Shown: positions 53,488 to 64,000 of the stretch, one piece after another
How the letters are laid out: every line of letters starts with the position of its first letter
Numbering within the stretch: the stretch's first letter is position 1
Assembly: GCA_001599755.1 (NCBI GenBank)
Contig: BCHX01000001.1
Location: 2,046,001 to 2,110,000, forward strand
From: Gliomastix tumulicola
Lineage: Eukaryota > Ascomycota > Sordariomycetes > Hypocreales > Bionectriaceae
Reading direction: 5' to 3'
Length of the DNA: 64,000 bases
Made by a program: the position numbers and the translations under genes
The notes under the pieces: model-generated
The model's database searches: none
The model's input: only the letters and a program-made list of their open reading frames with translations
What the model was told of the DNA's origin: nothing

Positions 53488-55293
53488 TTATCTGCGACTG
53501 TCACGGTAGCCACGTCTACCACCGCCACCGCCACCGCCAGGAACGTAGCTGTCGCCTCCCCGAGGGTGCATAGGTGGTCCACGGCGTCCACCGCCGTGGC
53601 CACCGAAACCACGCCCTCGTCCTCCCCGCATGGCGCGCTCACGATGGGGCGGCCGGATGCCCTCGAAGACCTCCTTGCCCCGGTCGACAAAGACGTCTTC
53701 CTGTTGGAACGAGTATCTGTTGTACTCGCGGCCCATCTCTCGTCGGCTGACACCAGGCTTGTAGTAGCTCCGCATGTTAGACAGGCGTCGCCGGGCGAGT
53801 CCCTCCGAGGCGGGCTGGAAGTTGAGCGGTGGATCGGCCCTAGTGACCCTCTGATTGGAGCTTGGGTTATCGAATGATCTTGGGGGAGGGCGTGGGCCTG
53901 GTCCAGAAATCTTGGGTCGAGGTCCAGTAGGAGGCTCTCTCAAGAAAGATCGAGGCCGAATGGGGATGTTATTGGCACCTCCAGGGCCACCCGGGGGAGC
54001 ACGACGATCACTGCTTGGTCCTGTTGGAGGTCCTCCCGCCGTTCTCGAAGGCGCCAGACTGGCGGTTTGAAGACTGGCTTCAACCCCATCTGGGCCATCC
54101 GTATATTTAACCTCCCATCGAGTGCCACGAACAGCATCCTTGCTCGTTTCCTGCTCAATCCACCCTTTAACGCTCTCGGGGGGGATGAAGTCCACGGACA
54201 GAGGTTTGCGATTGCTCTCGTTAGGCCAGACGGTGTCGTGGAGCAGGGTGCGAACCCGCGATGCGGCTGATTTGGATGCAAAGATGACAAAAGCATGGGT
54301 CCTGACCTGGTCCAGGTGGAAGTCAACGATAAGGTCGTTGCGCAAGGGTGCGCTTCGCGGGGTGGCGAGGTCTATGAGGTGCGTCTGGATGTCTGCAGGT
54401 CGCATCGGCCGCATAAGATTCGCGATATACAGAGCTGACGTCGTAGGATGTATCGAAGGGGAGACCCGTCGATCTAAATCAGAGTCATGCACTTCGTCCA
54501 TCTCCTCATCTCTCGGAGATGCCTCTCCCGTATGTAGCGCTTCAAGGTTTTGTTGTGGCACCTCAGGTTCGTCCGTAGTGTCCATTTGATCGACTGCATT
54601 GGGTCGTTCTTCGTCGGGAAGGGGCGCACTCGTCTGGAGTCCATTTGCAGAATGATCCGAGTCTTCAATGCGAAGGCGTTTTGAAACTGCCTCTTCATTG
54701 GGAGTCGGGCTGACAGAGCGGCGTTTGCGCTTCTGGACTTCGGCAGGAGCTTCCTCGGGCGTCTCGTCGTTTGGAGGGGGGTTGAGAGATTCGTCGAAAA
54801 TCGGGGCATGAGATTCGGGTTCGGGACTCTCTTTCGCCTTAGCAGTAGAGACTGGCTCGGTAGCAACGTCATTGACACGGGTACCATCGTCAATGTCTGG
54901 GTTCTGGTCTGGTACAGCCTCAATAGGTCTGTCCGATTCATGTTCAGGTACGTGCGCATCGACGGCTACCGGCTCAGGTGCATCTATAGCAATCGGCTCC
55001 GGAGCGGGCTTCTCGGTCTTCTCGTCGCTGGCCTCCGCCTCAGGCGCTGCATCAAGTGCGGACGCCTTGTCACCGGTCACATCCTCATTGGGAGGGATCG
55101 CATCAGGCTGATTTGATTCCTCCGCGACTTCGTCAGTTGTCGCCTGCGTCATAGGTTCGTCTGAACCTTGCTTGCTTTCATCGTCAGCCTGAAGTCGCGA
55201 AACGAGTTCTGCCTTCAGACCAGTCTGAGGAAGATCGCGTCGCTTCAACTCTGCCCTAAGGTCAACGACCTTGCGCTTCGACCAGTCACTCAT
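53488..55293 (-). CDS. Acinus-like SAP-domain / RRM protein
   Basis: Single exon, 601 aa. An N-terminal SAP domain (MSDWSKRKVVDLRAELKRRDL then GLKAELVSRL, residues 1-35) suggests DNA or chromatin contact. An acidic, Glu/Pro-rich region (40-270) contains a basic nuclear-localisation-like KRKRRS. The segment from about 285 (SALYIANLMRPMRPADIQTHLIDLA then DLIVDFHLDQVRTHAFVIFAS) is the RRM-like fold of Acinus, and WPNESNRKPLSVDFIP continues it. A Pro/Gly-rich stretch is followed by a C-terminal RGG-type region (RGGRGRGFGGHGGGRRG). In animals Acinus works in the ASAP complex with RNPS1 and SAP18 at the splicing machinery and exon junctions. A fungal equivalent is inferred from domain order. Confidence 0.85.
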   Translation of the reverse strand: MSDWSKRKVVDLRAELKRRDLPQTGLKAELVSRLQADDESKQGSDEPMTQATTDEVAEESNQPDAIPPNEDVTGDKASALDAAPEAEASDEKTEKPAPEPIAIDAPEPVAVDAHVPEHESDRPIEAVPDQNPDIDDGTRVNDVATEPVSTAKAKESPEPESHAPIFDESLNPPPNDETPEEAPAEVQKRKRRSVSPTPNEEAVSKRLRIEDSDHSANGLQTSAPLPDEERPNAVDQMDTTDEPEVPQQNLEALHTGEASPRDEEMDEVHDSDLDRRVSPSIHPTTSALYIANLMRPMRPADIQTHLIDLATPRSAPLRNDLIVDFHLDQVRTHAFVIFASKSAASRVRTLLHDTVWPNESNRKPLSVDFIPPESVKGWIEQETSKDAVRGTRWEVKYTDGPDGVEASLQTASLAPSRTAGGPPTGPSSDRRAPPGGPGGANNIPIRPRSFLREPPTGPRPKISGPGPRPPPRSFDNPSSNQRVTRADPPLNFQPASEGLARRRLSNMRSYYKPGVSRREMGREYNRYSFQQEDVFVDRGKEVFEGIRPPHRERAMRGGRGRGFGGHGGGRRGPPMHPRGGDSYVPGGGGGGGRRGYRDSRR

Positions 55294-56426
55294 GGTGGGC
55301 AGATAATATTGATAGTTGAAGGGGTGCTCTAGATGATGCGTCGCGTGCTAAATCGTGTACATTTGGTCGATGGCGAATTGGGATCGGGTGCGGCTGTGGT
55401 GTTGTGAGTTGTTGTGTGAGGAAACTAAACTGGCGACGAGGCTGGGTCTTGAATTCCAGGCGAGATGGAAGCTTTCGCGGGACGAAAGCAGTTTGCGCGC
55501 GGCCGAGTCAGGTGCTGCTATTTTAGACGGCGGGCTCTACGCGCAAGCATGAAACGCGGGACAAAGGAACGTGGGAAAGCGCCAGAACAAGTCGCAGCTA
55601 TAATTGGGATGAAGGCTGGAGAATTGTGAGCGAAGGCGCGTCGCGATCACAGAACAAAGAAAAACGGGATTGAATGGAAGGCCACAAAAAACGGGAAACG
55701 AAGCCAAGCTCAGATGCCTTGTTGGCAGGGATTGGCAATCTTGACCCGGCCGCACCTACCTCGAATGGGTCCAAGCTCAGGCAGATGTGGGGGCAATTTC
55801 AATACTTTGCAGGCACCTGTTTGTTGGCGCAATCTCCAATGGCCTACAGGTACTCTGAAGGTCCCTGTTGAAGCAGCTTTACTGCCCCACCTCACTGAAG
55901 CTCCTGCCCCTCAAAGTGGTGGAAGAAAAGCTTAGGCCGCATACACGCCCAGATTATATGGTCCTGTGGCTGAACCTTTCTTTCTACTAGGTGCCCGCCC
56001 GACCTGACTGGCACTCTTGGGGAAAGCTTCGCAGATGCCCGTACCTCAACTCTTTATCAACAGCATGACCTCATTGGCCCTGGGAACAGTCAAGCCAGCC
56101 GTAGGATATTGACCCAACTAGAACGGAGATTTAGCTTGGATCTATTGCCGTCACCCACGGTTCAAAAGCGTTGAAATAACAATGGCATCCCTACCTTGGT
56201 TGTAGTCTCAGTTCGTTTGCCTTCAGGCCGTTGGTGAACGCCCATACACGGACTCCATGTCTTTAGAGGATGCTTTCATTCAGCAGAGATATTTCATTGA
56301 ACTTAGGAGGCCTTTGCGTGGTCATTTGATTTTACATTTCATAACGGACTTTACAACACATGGTGGCTCTACGTGACGCTGTTCTCGCGCACTTGCCTAT
56401 ACACTGGCACTCTTCCTGCCGGGTCT
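55294..56426. other. Intergenic between Acinus-like and DJ-1-like genes
   Basis: About 1.1 kb: Acinus-like promoter, then 3' flank of the DJ-1-like gene. It contains one copy of the 53-bp sequence that recurs at 63849-63901. Confidence 0.5.
55922..55974 (+). repeat. Dispersed repeat, copy A (less mutated)
   Basis: Aligns without gaps to 63849-63901: 40 of 53 positions identical; 11 of the 13 differences are transitions. In nine of these copy A has G or C where copy B has A or T. Confidence 0.5.
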
Positions 56427-57474
56427 TTAGACGTCGAGGCCGTCGACGACAACACCCTTGTTCCAGGTCCATTGCATGATCCTGGCCACCTCCACCGCAC
56501 ACTCATCATCAACCAAAGCGCTGATGAGATACAGAGCCGCGTCTATGCCAGCGCTGTTTCCACCAGCGGTGACGACACGAAGCCCTCCAAGACGCATGGC
56601 AGCACGACGCACGATAGACTCGCGTCGGTTGTTAGATCCCTTGAAGGACATGCTTCCCTTTCTATTTGGTTATTAGTATGGGTTGGTACAAATGATACTA
56701 TAGATATAGAGGTCCATAGTCTTACCGGGCATTGGAGGGTCGTCGTCCAGAGTCGGACTTGCGACGAATATAGGGATTCTCATCCTCGTCGCCGAGGTCG
56801 AATCGAAGATTGTTGACGACGTATCGGGCGTCTTCGATGACGTCGGTCCGCTCTTGGAGGTTTCGAGTAGCGGCCTCACTGCAGAGGTTCTCGAACTTGG
56901 TAAGGTAGTCGGGGTGGGTAGTGGCAGAAAGGCCAGAGAGGATGCCCTCCTTGGCGAGGAAGAGAGATCCAGTGCAGACGGACAGAATGGTGCGCTCGCG
57001 GGCAGGGTCCTTCTTCTGAAGCTCAGAGAAGTCGGTGATGAGGCCAGCAGGCTGGGCCTCCGTCTCAAGAACTTCGGCCGAATTGCCGCCGAGAACAATG
57101 AGGATATCGAATTCCTCGAGTCGCTCGTGGGCCTCCTTGAAGGAGATCTGGGAGCCAATGACGACGCCCTGCTCAGAAATGACCTTGGGCTCGGCGCCGG
57201 CAAGGGTCACCTCGAAGGCCCTGGAAGCTAGACGACGGTAAGACGTTAGCGACGCGATCAAGGTCGCTGGGCGGAGGCAGCTTGGGATGGGGATCGGTCA
57301 TCAGCTCTAATAATAAAAGAAAGGTGACTGCTTACAGGGATCCTTGAAGTCGTGGAGAGCATTGGTGAAGGCCTCGACAGGGCCAGCCATGTCAAGAAGG
57401 TCGAACTTATCCTGCAGGGCGACGAGCACCTCAATGGGCTCGTCGGCCACTGCAGAAGTCTTGTTTGCACTCAT
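56427..57474 (-). CDS. DJ-1/PfpI family class I glutamine-amidotransferase-like protein
   Basis: Exons 57474-57336, 57227-56726 and 56661-56427 give 291 aa. The N-terminal strand IEVLVALQDKFDLLDMAGPVEAF is characteristic of the PfpI/transcriptional-regulator-like branch of the family. The nucleophile elbow is TILSVCTGSLFLAKEGIL (Cys131 by count). The segment LIVLGGNSAEVLETEAQP replaces the usual P-G-G glycine loop. The later RVVTAGGNSAGIDAALYLISALV is the conserved C-terminal helix-turn of the family (often TSAGISAGIDLAL). Between them, residues about 190-215 form an acidic and basic insertion (DLGDEDENPYIRRKSDSGRRPSNARKG) not usual in the family. Activity is unknown; relatives include isocyanide hydratases, chaperone-like deglycases and proteases. 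Introns have GTAAGC and GTAAGA donors and CTAAC/CTAAT branches. Confidence 0.87.
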
Positions 57475-58607
57475 CTTGCCGGTATTGTAATGGTAGGCTA
57501 TTAAAAATGGCCTTGCGTGGAATTGGTTGTTCTGATGAATTGGTGATGGGAGGATGGGGAGAAGAAGAGGAGAGAGAGGGGAAGGGAGGGGAGCGAGAGG
57601 CAGCGGCAGAAGGCAGACCTTATAAAGGGCAATGCATGGAACCTTTGGACGGAGGGGGAGGGGAAACCTGAAAGGGAACTGAGGTGGGAGCTCAATATGA
57701 CGGGAGCCAGCATGAGTAGCGCGAGGGTACTTGCATCACCGGTACCCGTGGAGGTACAGTGTGGTCTAGATGGACGCAGCTCCTCACCAGTGATCACGCG
57801 ATGACGAGGACGGGCTTCACTTCGGATATACGTTGCGCTCATGTACTGCCTTAGGGTGTGAATGACATGACGAGCCCCTCTTTTGGATTTGCTTGTCCCT
57901 GCTGTTCCGTGCTGGTCGGTCCTATTTCAGCCAGAAAAAGCAATGAAACATGAGGACACACACCCCCCAGAGGCCAATTGGCTGTTTTTGCCGGTCGCAG
58001 AGGCCTTGGAGGAGTCGAGCACCAAGCTGTAGTGTTGCACTGGGAGCCAGAGGAGCTCCCCTCCCTGTCTTTCCCTGTCCGGCGACATGCTAAGCCTGCA
58101 AGAGATGTCCTAGCAGGCGTCCAGGCCCACTGAAAGCCGTCTATTTCGCGGGGTCATGCGGCCCTGATTGCGGGGTTTTAGTCCCTGAAGCCACCAGTCG
58201 GACGAGAGACAGCATGTTTGGATGTGGTATGATCAGCCAGGTATCTGTCTGGCGATCAGTCGTACTGGGTACCACGAAATGGCACTGAGTTTCCACCAAA
58301 GTCTGGGGTATTTCTCACGCGATCACCCTATTTCGGTACCTGCTGTGCAATGTCATACCACAGAGAGAGAGGGCGACCCCGTGTGAGTAGGCGGAAAACA
58401 CTGTAGCATCCACACTGTAGCCCCATCGCTACCATTCCGTTTAGTCCCACTCCAAGCTTGTCCGGATCACATCGGCCTCAATTCTTGGATCGCGAGCCGA
58501 ACCTCACATATCGTCAGCCCTTCAACCAAGACTTCGGGAGAACAAAGTTCAATACTGCAGAGCTTCAGGGCTGTTGGCGTAGCGGAAGCTATGCGATCGC
58601 TTTCGCC
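57475..58607. other. Divergent promoter region of DJ-1-like gene and tsc1
   Basis: About 1.1 kb. G/A-rich sequence (57540-57680) lies directly upstream of the DJ-1-like ATG, reading leftwards as a pyrimidine-rich leader. No gene supported. Confidence 0.5.
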
Positions 58608-61600
58608 ATGACTTCGCAAACGTATGTATCCAAGCAGAGACCCTGAGAAATTTTCCCATCCCCTTCCTTGTCCCTCCAGTGACTGACGCCGCGCGCCTAT
58701 GCAGATCCCTCAAGGAGTTGTCCAAAGCCATCAGCGCATTCATAGTCGAGCCTAGCGTTCCACTTCCCGACGACCTGATCGAGACCATCGCGGCCTACCT
58801 TCGACGGCACCCGAAATATGAGGAGGCAGCGGCAGACCGGCTCCAGGAGGAGCTGATGACCATCTTCGACAAACATGTCAGGGGCAATCTCGCTGCGACT
58901 TCAGCATGGATAGGGATACTGCGGCGGCTCCTACCCATGATCCAGACGAACGAGAGGGTTCTTGTATGGCTTGAATCGCTAAAGGGCGTTCTCAGCACCC
59001 GCCCGACGCACGATAAGGGCATTGTGGAGGAGACCATAGCCGCCCTCATGGACTTGGTCACGCTAGCGGACGAATATCAGGACGTGTCGGAGGGCGATCA
59101 GACATTGAACCCCATAATGCATCACATCTTCTACATCTGGATGAGTCGGTTCTATCCCGGCTATGTGAGCGGGCTGGCGGGCATGGAGCACAACGAGCGA
59201 ATGTTCCGTCAGGCACTCGTTCAGTTTGGGAAACGAAGACCACAGGTATGTGAAACCTCCTTCATTGATACCGGATGATCATAAACTCACCGCCTATAGC
59301 AACTCTTTGCCTCTCTTGACAGCTTCTTCGTGCAAAAAGAATATCGAAAGGCAGCCCTCCGGTTCCTGTGCGACTTCATCCAGAATCGACCGCCGCATCT
59401 ACATCAGATCCTTCAGGGAACAATGTTCAAGAACCTTCTCACATGTCTGCAGGAGGACACATCGACAGCGGTCATATCCAGCGCTCTCACAGCGCTCATC
59501 ATGCTCTTACCCCACATGCCGAGCTCTTTGGTACCTCACCTGCCAGTTCTGTTCAACATCTATGCTCGAGTGCTCTTTTGGAACCCCAATAAGTTGATCG
59601 ATGCAGAGCTCAGCGGTCAGGACTCTGAGTCTAGGAGTGGCTGGGAGCCATATCTTTACGAACCCGGTGCCGAAGATGCCTCGATCACGCATCTGGCGAA
59701 CTACTACACCATTCTCTACGGCCTCTATCCGATCAACTTCATGGACTACATCCGCAAGCCGCAGAGGTACCTTCGACATGCCAATGTGGAGAATGCAGAT
59801 GACATCGAGATCCAACCGACGGAGATTCGTGACCAGTCTGAGCGGTTCAGGAGATGCCATTTGCTTCATCCCAACTTCTACTCCCTGACGATCGATTCTG
59901 AGAGGACAGATTTTGGACGATTCATCAAGAGCGAGGCTTCCGAAGTTGTAGCCGAATGCATGGAACTATATGTCTCACCTGACTCCTTCACTGGCTTCGC
60001 TCCAGATGGAGTCGCAAGTCGTGCCGCCCAGAGTCCGCCCTCTATTGATGAGAAGTCAAGCATGGAAGCAGCCCTCCTCAGCAAATCGGTCTCCAACGAC
60101 ATCAACCTTTTCTTGACCAACGCGCCTGGCAGGGCGAACTCGACGTCAACAATCATGCGACGGAACTCGCAATCTAGTGGAACATCGAATAGGGATCTAT
60201 CACAAGTCCGAAGCTCAGACTCAGGCCCCGATGGACCGAGACTCATCCAATCGGCGTCACAGACACATCTTCAAGACATCATTCACGCGAACAAGTCTAT
60301 CAAGTCAGGGTTGCACGCCAGTGACGGGGACGGGCTCTCCAGTCGCCCGGACTCGGTGGCTGAGCAAGGTGCTATTCAGCGTATCCCTACACCAGCCTTA
60401 GAGACGAACTCTGGGCCTCAGCTAGCTCACCTTCAGCGCCAGAACCTGCTGTTGCAGAACGATCTCAGCTTTGAGAGATACCAAAAACAACAGCATATCG
60501 CCCATATTGCCGAGTTGCGGAAGAGGCAGGTGGCCGAAGCCTCCACCGAAGCAGAGACGCAAAACCTCATCATTAACAACCGCAACTTGAAGACGCGATA
60601 TGAGGAAGCCAAGAAGACAGAAGTGCAAATTCGCAAGGAAGCAGAAAAGAGCCGGGCACTCGCGAAGAAGTGGGAGGCTGATCTCTCGACCAAGGTTAAG
60701 AACATGCGTGAGCAGTATGTCAAGTCGAATACGGAGCTCCAGAGTCTGCGGCGCGAGTTGGAGGAATCCAAACGCGAACGCGAGAAGCTAGTCAAGCTCG
60801 TCTGCGACAGCGAGGTGAGAGAGCTCAATGCGCTGCAGAACATGCAGTCGATCGAGCTCCACGGGGTTGAGGTCGACCGGCTCAAGGCAGAAGTTGATCG
60901 ACTCACCGCTTCCGAACGCGATCACCAAGCAAGGGAGCAAGAACGTATGGCGGTCATAGTCTCGGCAGCAGCGGCAGAGGCTAAACTAGAGGAGATGAGC
61001 ATGAAAGTCGATGCTCAAGCATCGGAGCTGGACCAGGCAAGAAAGCTCTTTGAGGCACAATATTCTGCCCTGCAGGTTCAGCTCGCGGAGGTGAGCAACA
61101 GAGCCGATGCGTCGACCAACACAGGCAGACAGGAGATGCAGATTGCATTGGCGGCAAGCCGAGCCAAGCAGATGGAGCAACAGAAGCAGTATGACCTGCT
61201 TATGCGGAAGTATACGGCGCTTCAGGCGTCACTCCTCGACATGGACTCGGATTCCGACGACGAGCCAACGTCACAGAACGCCCTGACGACGAGCGATGAT
61301 TATCACGGGGGCGGCAACGGCGCTACGGTCGTGAGGATGAGGACACGGCCAAATCCGGATGCTTCGGACGTTGGATCACACCCAGCCCACGGGGTGCAAC
61401 GCCCTGCAACGCCCTCCGGCGCAGAGGCCGCAGCGCAGTCGAACAGCCCTGATCAACGATATCACGGCCGAGGTAAGTCACCTGGGTGGCCTTATCGTAC
61501 TCTAATACTAACGTAGCTTGACAGGCGGTGTGCAAAACCGAGCCCGGAAGGACGGCAAAGGCAAAGGAAAAGACGACGATGGTCCCGGCGGGAGCGGGAC

Positions 61601-61664
61601 TCCCGTGAAGAAGGAGAAAAAATCAACAGGGTTGAAGGCGTTTGTTCGAGGCAAGACGGACTGA
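58608..61664 (+). CDS. tsc1: TSC complex subunit Tsc1 (hamartin)
   Basis: Scaffold subunit of the Tsc1-Tsc2 complex, which restrains Rheb and hence TORC1 in response to nutrients. Exons 58608-58621 (14 nt, MTSQ and two bases), 58705-59245, 59300-61472 and 61525-61664 give 955 aa. The tiny first exon joins to give MTSQTSLKELSKAISAFI, a typical hamartin start. Residues up to about 400 are the helical-repeat hamartin domain (FYIWMSRFYPGYVSGL, RKAALRFLCDFIQNRPPHLHQIL, LANYYTILYGLYPINFMDYIRKP and HPNFYSLTIDSE). A Ser-rich region follows, then a long coiled coil (about 561-830). The acidic DMDSDSDDE segment and a basic Lys/Gly-rich tail (last exon) close the protein. Introns all show GTATGT/GTAAGT donors, and the last has an ATACTAACG branch. 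Confidence 0.92.
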
Positions 61665-62057
61665 TTTGGCTGCTCCAATCAGACCTTGTAGAGTTAGGAA
61701 AACCGCAATGTTCGATACCCCTGGGAGAAGCTAGCAAAGCACAATAGTACCCACGATACAACGAGGCCCTTGAGCGCGTACCAACCATCATCGTGCCCTC
61801 GACTACAAGAAAACAAATGATATACAGCAAGTCCGGTAATCTCCTGTGCCGTGCCAAGGGCTCCCTGAGCTTTTTTCCCCTTCGTTATCGTGGGCTTGAA
61901 GCAAGCTAGCAGTGTGCTAGTTCTTTACACGGCAATCCCATCGGATTCGAGAGAGGGTTTGAGCGAGTTTTCTATTGGGCCCTGGCTATACGGCAGGATA
62001 TAAGGTAAGAACCAGGGAGGAGGATAGTGTGAGCTTCTGCTACTAAATGCGAAGTAT
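61665..62057. other. Intergenic between tsc1 and the Atg22-like gene
   Basis: 393 bp: tsc1 3' flank and the promoter of the next gene. An out-of-frame ATG (62047) lies just before the chosen start. Confidence 0.5.
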
Positions 62058-63727
62058 ATGCGAGTTTCGCAAGTTCAGCCCTCCAAGATGCAGTCTCTCG
62101 TCTCGGCGTGGAAGCAAGATACCGCTTACAACACCTTTGTCTACACCCAGTTCCTCATCAGCCTCCCCTTCACTGTCTTCAACACCTACGCCGTCTACCA
62201 GCTCCAGGTTGTCGGATTCTTGGTCGGCACAGATGCCGAGGGAGCACCATGCACGACTTACTGCATAGTTCCGTTCGGCAACGACCGGCTCGACCTGAAC
62301 TCGGTGCTACTCTATATGACTGCGATGACCTTTGGGTTGGGAGGTTTCATCATGGTCTTTCTGACTGCTTACGCAGACTTCTGGAGTGAGTTTGTCTGTT
62401 TTCCCTTTCGTCTTCTGAATCTTCGAGAGCCAACGTTTTTCTGTAGAGAATAAAAGCCTATTGGTCACGCTCTTCCTCATCGCATACGGCGCGGTTACGA
62501 CACCCACGTATTGGCTCAAAGGCGTCTCGCTATCGGACTTCAACTCGTTGATCGCGCTCTATGTGGTCTTTGGCGTGCTCACGTTTATTCTGATCGCCCT
62601 TCTCAATATCTACATCCCCCACTGTATGCGAGTTGCGAAAGAAAAAGAGGCAGCTATCTCACCACCGACCGAGTCACCCCCGGCCGATGGAGAAAAGAGC
62701 AGGGAGTATGGCTTTTCCATGTCGATATTCGGGAGCCTGGCCAACGGTCTCTCGGCCACACTTATGCTCGTCATCGTCATCATCATAGCTCGCACGATCC
62801 CGGGTCCAGGCGGGCAAACATCAGGCCTCCTGGTCACCACCATCATCGGCTTCGTCACCGTTGCCGGCTCGATAGCCTCGTACTACGGTCTACCCGACCT
62901 CCCCGCCAAGTCCTATCCCGAAGCCGGCGGGTGGAAGGGTGCGCTGCTAGAGCTGCTGACGCCATACCGGGAGATGTTGCTTCGAAGACGAAACATGATG
63001 TTCCTGCTGGTGGCGTACACGATCTACACCGACAGTTTATTTGCCCTCCTCTCTATCACGGGCCAATTGTACTACACCGAGCTAAGGCCGGACACGCTGG
63101 AGTACTCGCTCTACTCGTTGTCTGGGAACTTATACAGCATTGTTTTCACGTTGATATTCTACGTGCTGCAGCGTCGGTTTCAGTGGGATATGGGCAAGTG
63201 CCTGATCTTCGGCTATGCCTTGATACTGATCGTCCCTGTCTGGGGCTGTATCGGTCTGGCATCAAACATCGACTTTGGCTTCAAGGTACCATATCCCCTC
63301 GCAACCTACTACTACCTCTCTACTTGACCCCAGGACTGACCCATGTTGAACTGGCTAGAACCGCTGGGAGTTCTACGTCCAGCTGCTCATCAGCTATCTC
63401 TCGCAAGCCGTCGTCAACCCGACCTTCCGCCTCCTCTACTCGGAGCAGATCCCCAGGGGCGAGGAGATCATGTGGTTCGGCTTGCAGGTGATCCTGAGCT
63501 GCGTGACGACGTGGGTCAACTACGTCGCGACGGGCCCGCTGCAGAACGCGACACACGAGCTGCGGTTCCCGCTGGTGCTTTGCCTCGTATTTCTCATCGT
63601 CCCGCTGGTTCTCGAGTGCCTGCGGGCGACGATGAGTCTGTTCAAGAGGGATAGGGAGCGGTGGTTGGCGGGGTTGGAGGGGGAGTCTTCCGTGGCAGAG
63701 ATTACGGTGACGGTGAATGAGAAGTAG
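62058..63727 (+). CDS. Atg22-like membrane transporter (MFS fold)
   Basis: Polytopic protein related to Atg22, the vacuolar amino-acid exporter used after autophagy. Exons 62058-62385, 62447-63285 and 63359-63727 give 511 aa. About ten to twelve hydrophobic helices are visible. Family marks include SIASYYGLPDLPAKSYPEAGGW and the helical pair around LLRRRNMMFLLVAYTIYTDSLFALLSI. The last segment has LLISYLSQAVVNPTFRLLYSEQIPRGEE and GLQVILSCVTTWVNYVATGPLQNATHELRFPL, as in other fungal Atg22-like proteins. The soluble loop at about 195-215 is short. The start is ambiguous: ATG 62058 and ATG 62088 are in frame, and ATG 62047 is an out-of-frame upstream start overlapping the CDS. Vacuolar location and substrate are inferred from the family; several Atg22-like paralogs occur in moulds. 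Confidence 0.85.
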
Positions 63728-64000
63728 TAGTCGGCATGGTATTAAACATTTCTAGATGGACGATTGGAGAGAGCTTGCAATGATATTACGAACGAGACAA
63801 TTCTCGCCGGACATCGGCAAAGGCACTTTGGGGGGCTGGCACCTAGTTGAAGAAAAACTTTAGTCACATACACGCCCAAATTGTACGGTTCTATAACTCA
63901 AGTATTTACTCGACCGCATGGCTGGTAATGCAGTCAGCAAATAGACCCAGTTGTGTTGGCTGGACCTTTGCGCAGTCCGAAAGGGAATGGACTTCCGCTT
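63728..64000. other. 3' flank of the Atg22-like gene, window end
   Basis: Holds copy B of the dispersed repeat and nothing else recognisable. Confidence 0.5.
63849..63901 (+). repeat. Dispersed repeat, copy B (more A/T)
   Basis: Partner of 55922-55974. Both copies share CATACACGCCCA exactly and 40 of 53 aligned positions. The bias of changes towards A/T in this copy is what repeat-induced point mutation would leave. Confidence 0.5.

Overview
The window is nuclear DNA of a filamentous ascomycete (Pezizomycotina, most likely Sordariomycetes). Genes are monocistronic on both strands. Introns are mostly 57-90 nt, with GTANGT-type donors, CTAAC/CTGAC branch sites and YAG acceptors. The gene set is typical of moulds: a SREA iron repressor, a mitochondrial arginine-specific carbamoyl-phosphate synthase preceded by the arginine attenuator peptide, a homeobox/C2H2 factor, a PNP-NACHT-ankyrin NLR and a Clr2 silencing protein. 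I see no tRNA, rRNA, intact transposon or CRISPR array. Coding density is ordinary, with one gene-free stretch of about 4.5 kb (17.8-22.3 kb).

Layout. 0-8 kb: two transcription factors on the minus strand, a very large homeodomain/zinc-finger protein and SREA. 8.8-16 kb: chromatin-related genes, namely a Bre2/Ash2-type COMPASS subunit (+), an unknown membrane-anchored protein (-), Nse1 of the Smc5/6 complex (-) and Clr2 of the SHREC-type silencing complex (+). 16.5-17.8 kb: a cysteine-rich zinc-ribbon protein (-). 22.3-25.8 kb: an F-box/WD40/UIM protein resembling Ufo1 (+). 26-32.5 kb: two surface proteins, a GPI-anchored Thr-rich wall protein (-) and a membrane-anchored aspartic-protease-like protein lacking one catalytic Asp (+). 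32.9-35 kb: the diflavin reductase Tah18 (-). 36.9-40.9 kb: a two-RRM RNA-binding protein (+) and a Gcs1-like ArfGAP (+). 41.7-45.3 kb: the NLR (+). 45.7-49.5 kb: ETF-beta (+) and methylenetetrahydrofolate reductase (-). 50.7-52.7 kb: attenuator uORF and carbamoyl-phosphate synthase small subunit (+). 53.5-57.5 kb: an Acinus-like SAP/RRM protein (-) and a DJ-1/PfpI protein (-). 58.6-63.7 kb: TSC1/hamartin (+) and an Atg22-like transporter (+).

The genes do not form a biosynthetic cluster. The best individual stories are: the arginine attenuator peptide reassembled from three short exons, with a Gcn4/Cpc1-type site in the first intron of the following gene; the NLR; the homeodomain protein with an additional Zn2Cys6-like cysteine pattern and an array of repeated helical modules; and a pair of 53-bp intergenic sequences whose differences are almost all transitions, as expected for a repeat damaged by RIP. 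Exon boundaries below were chosen by eye from splice signals, reading-frame continuity and family similarity; all given structures sum to whole codons.
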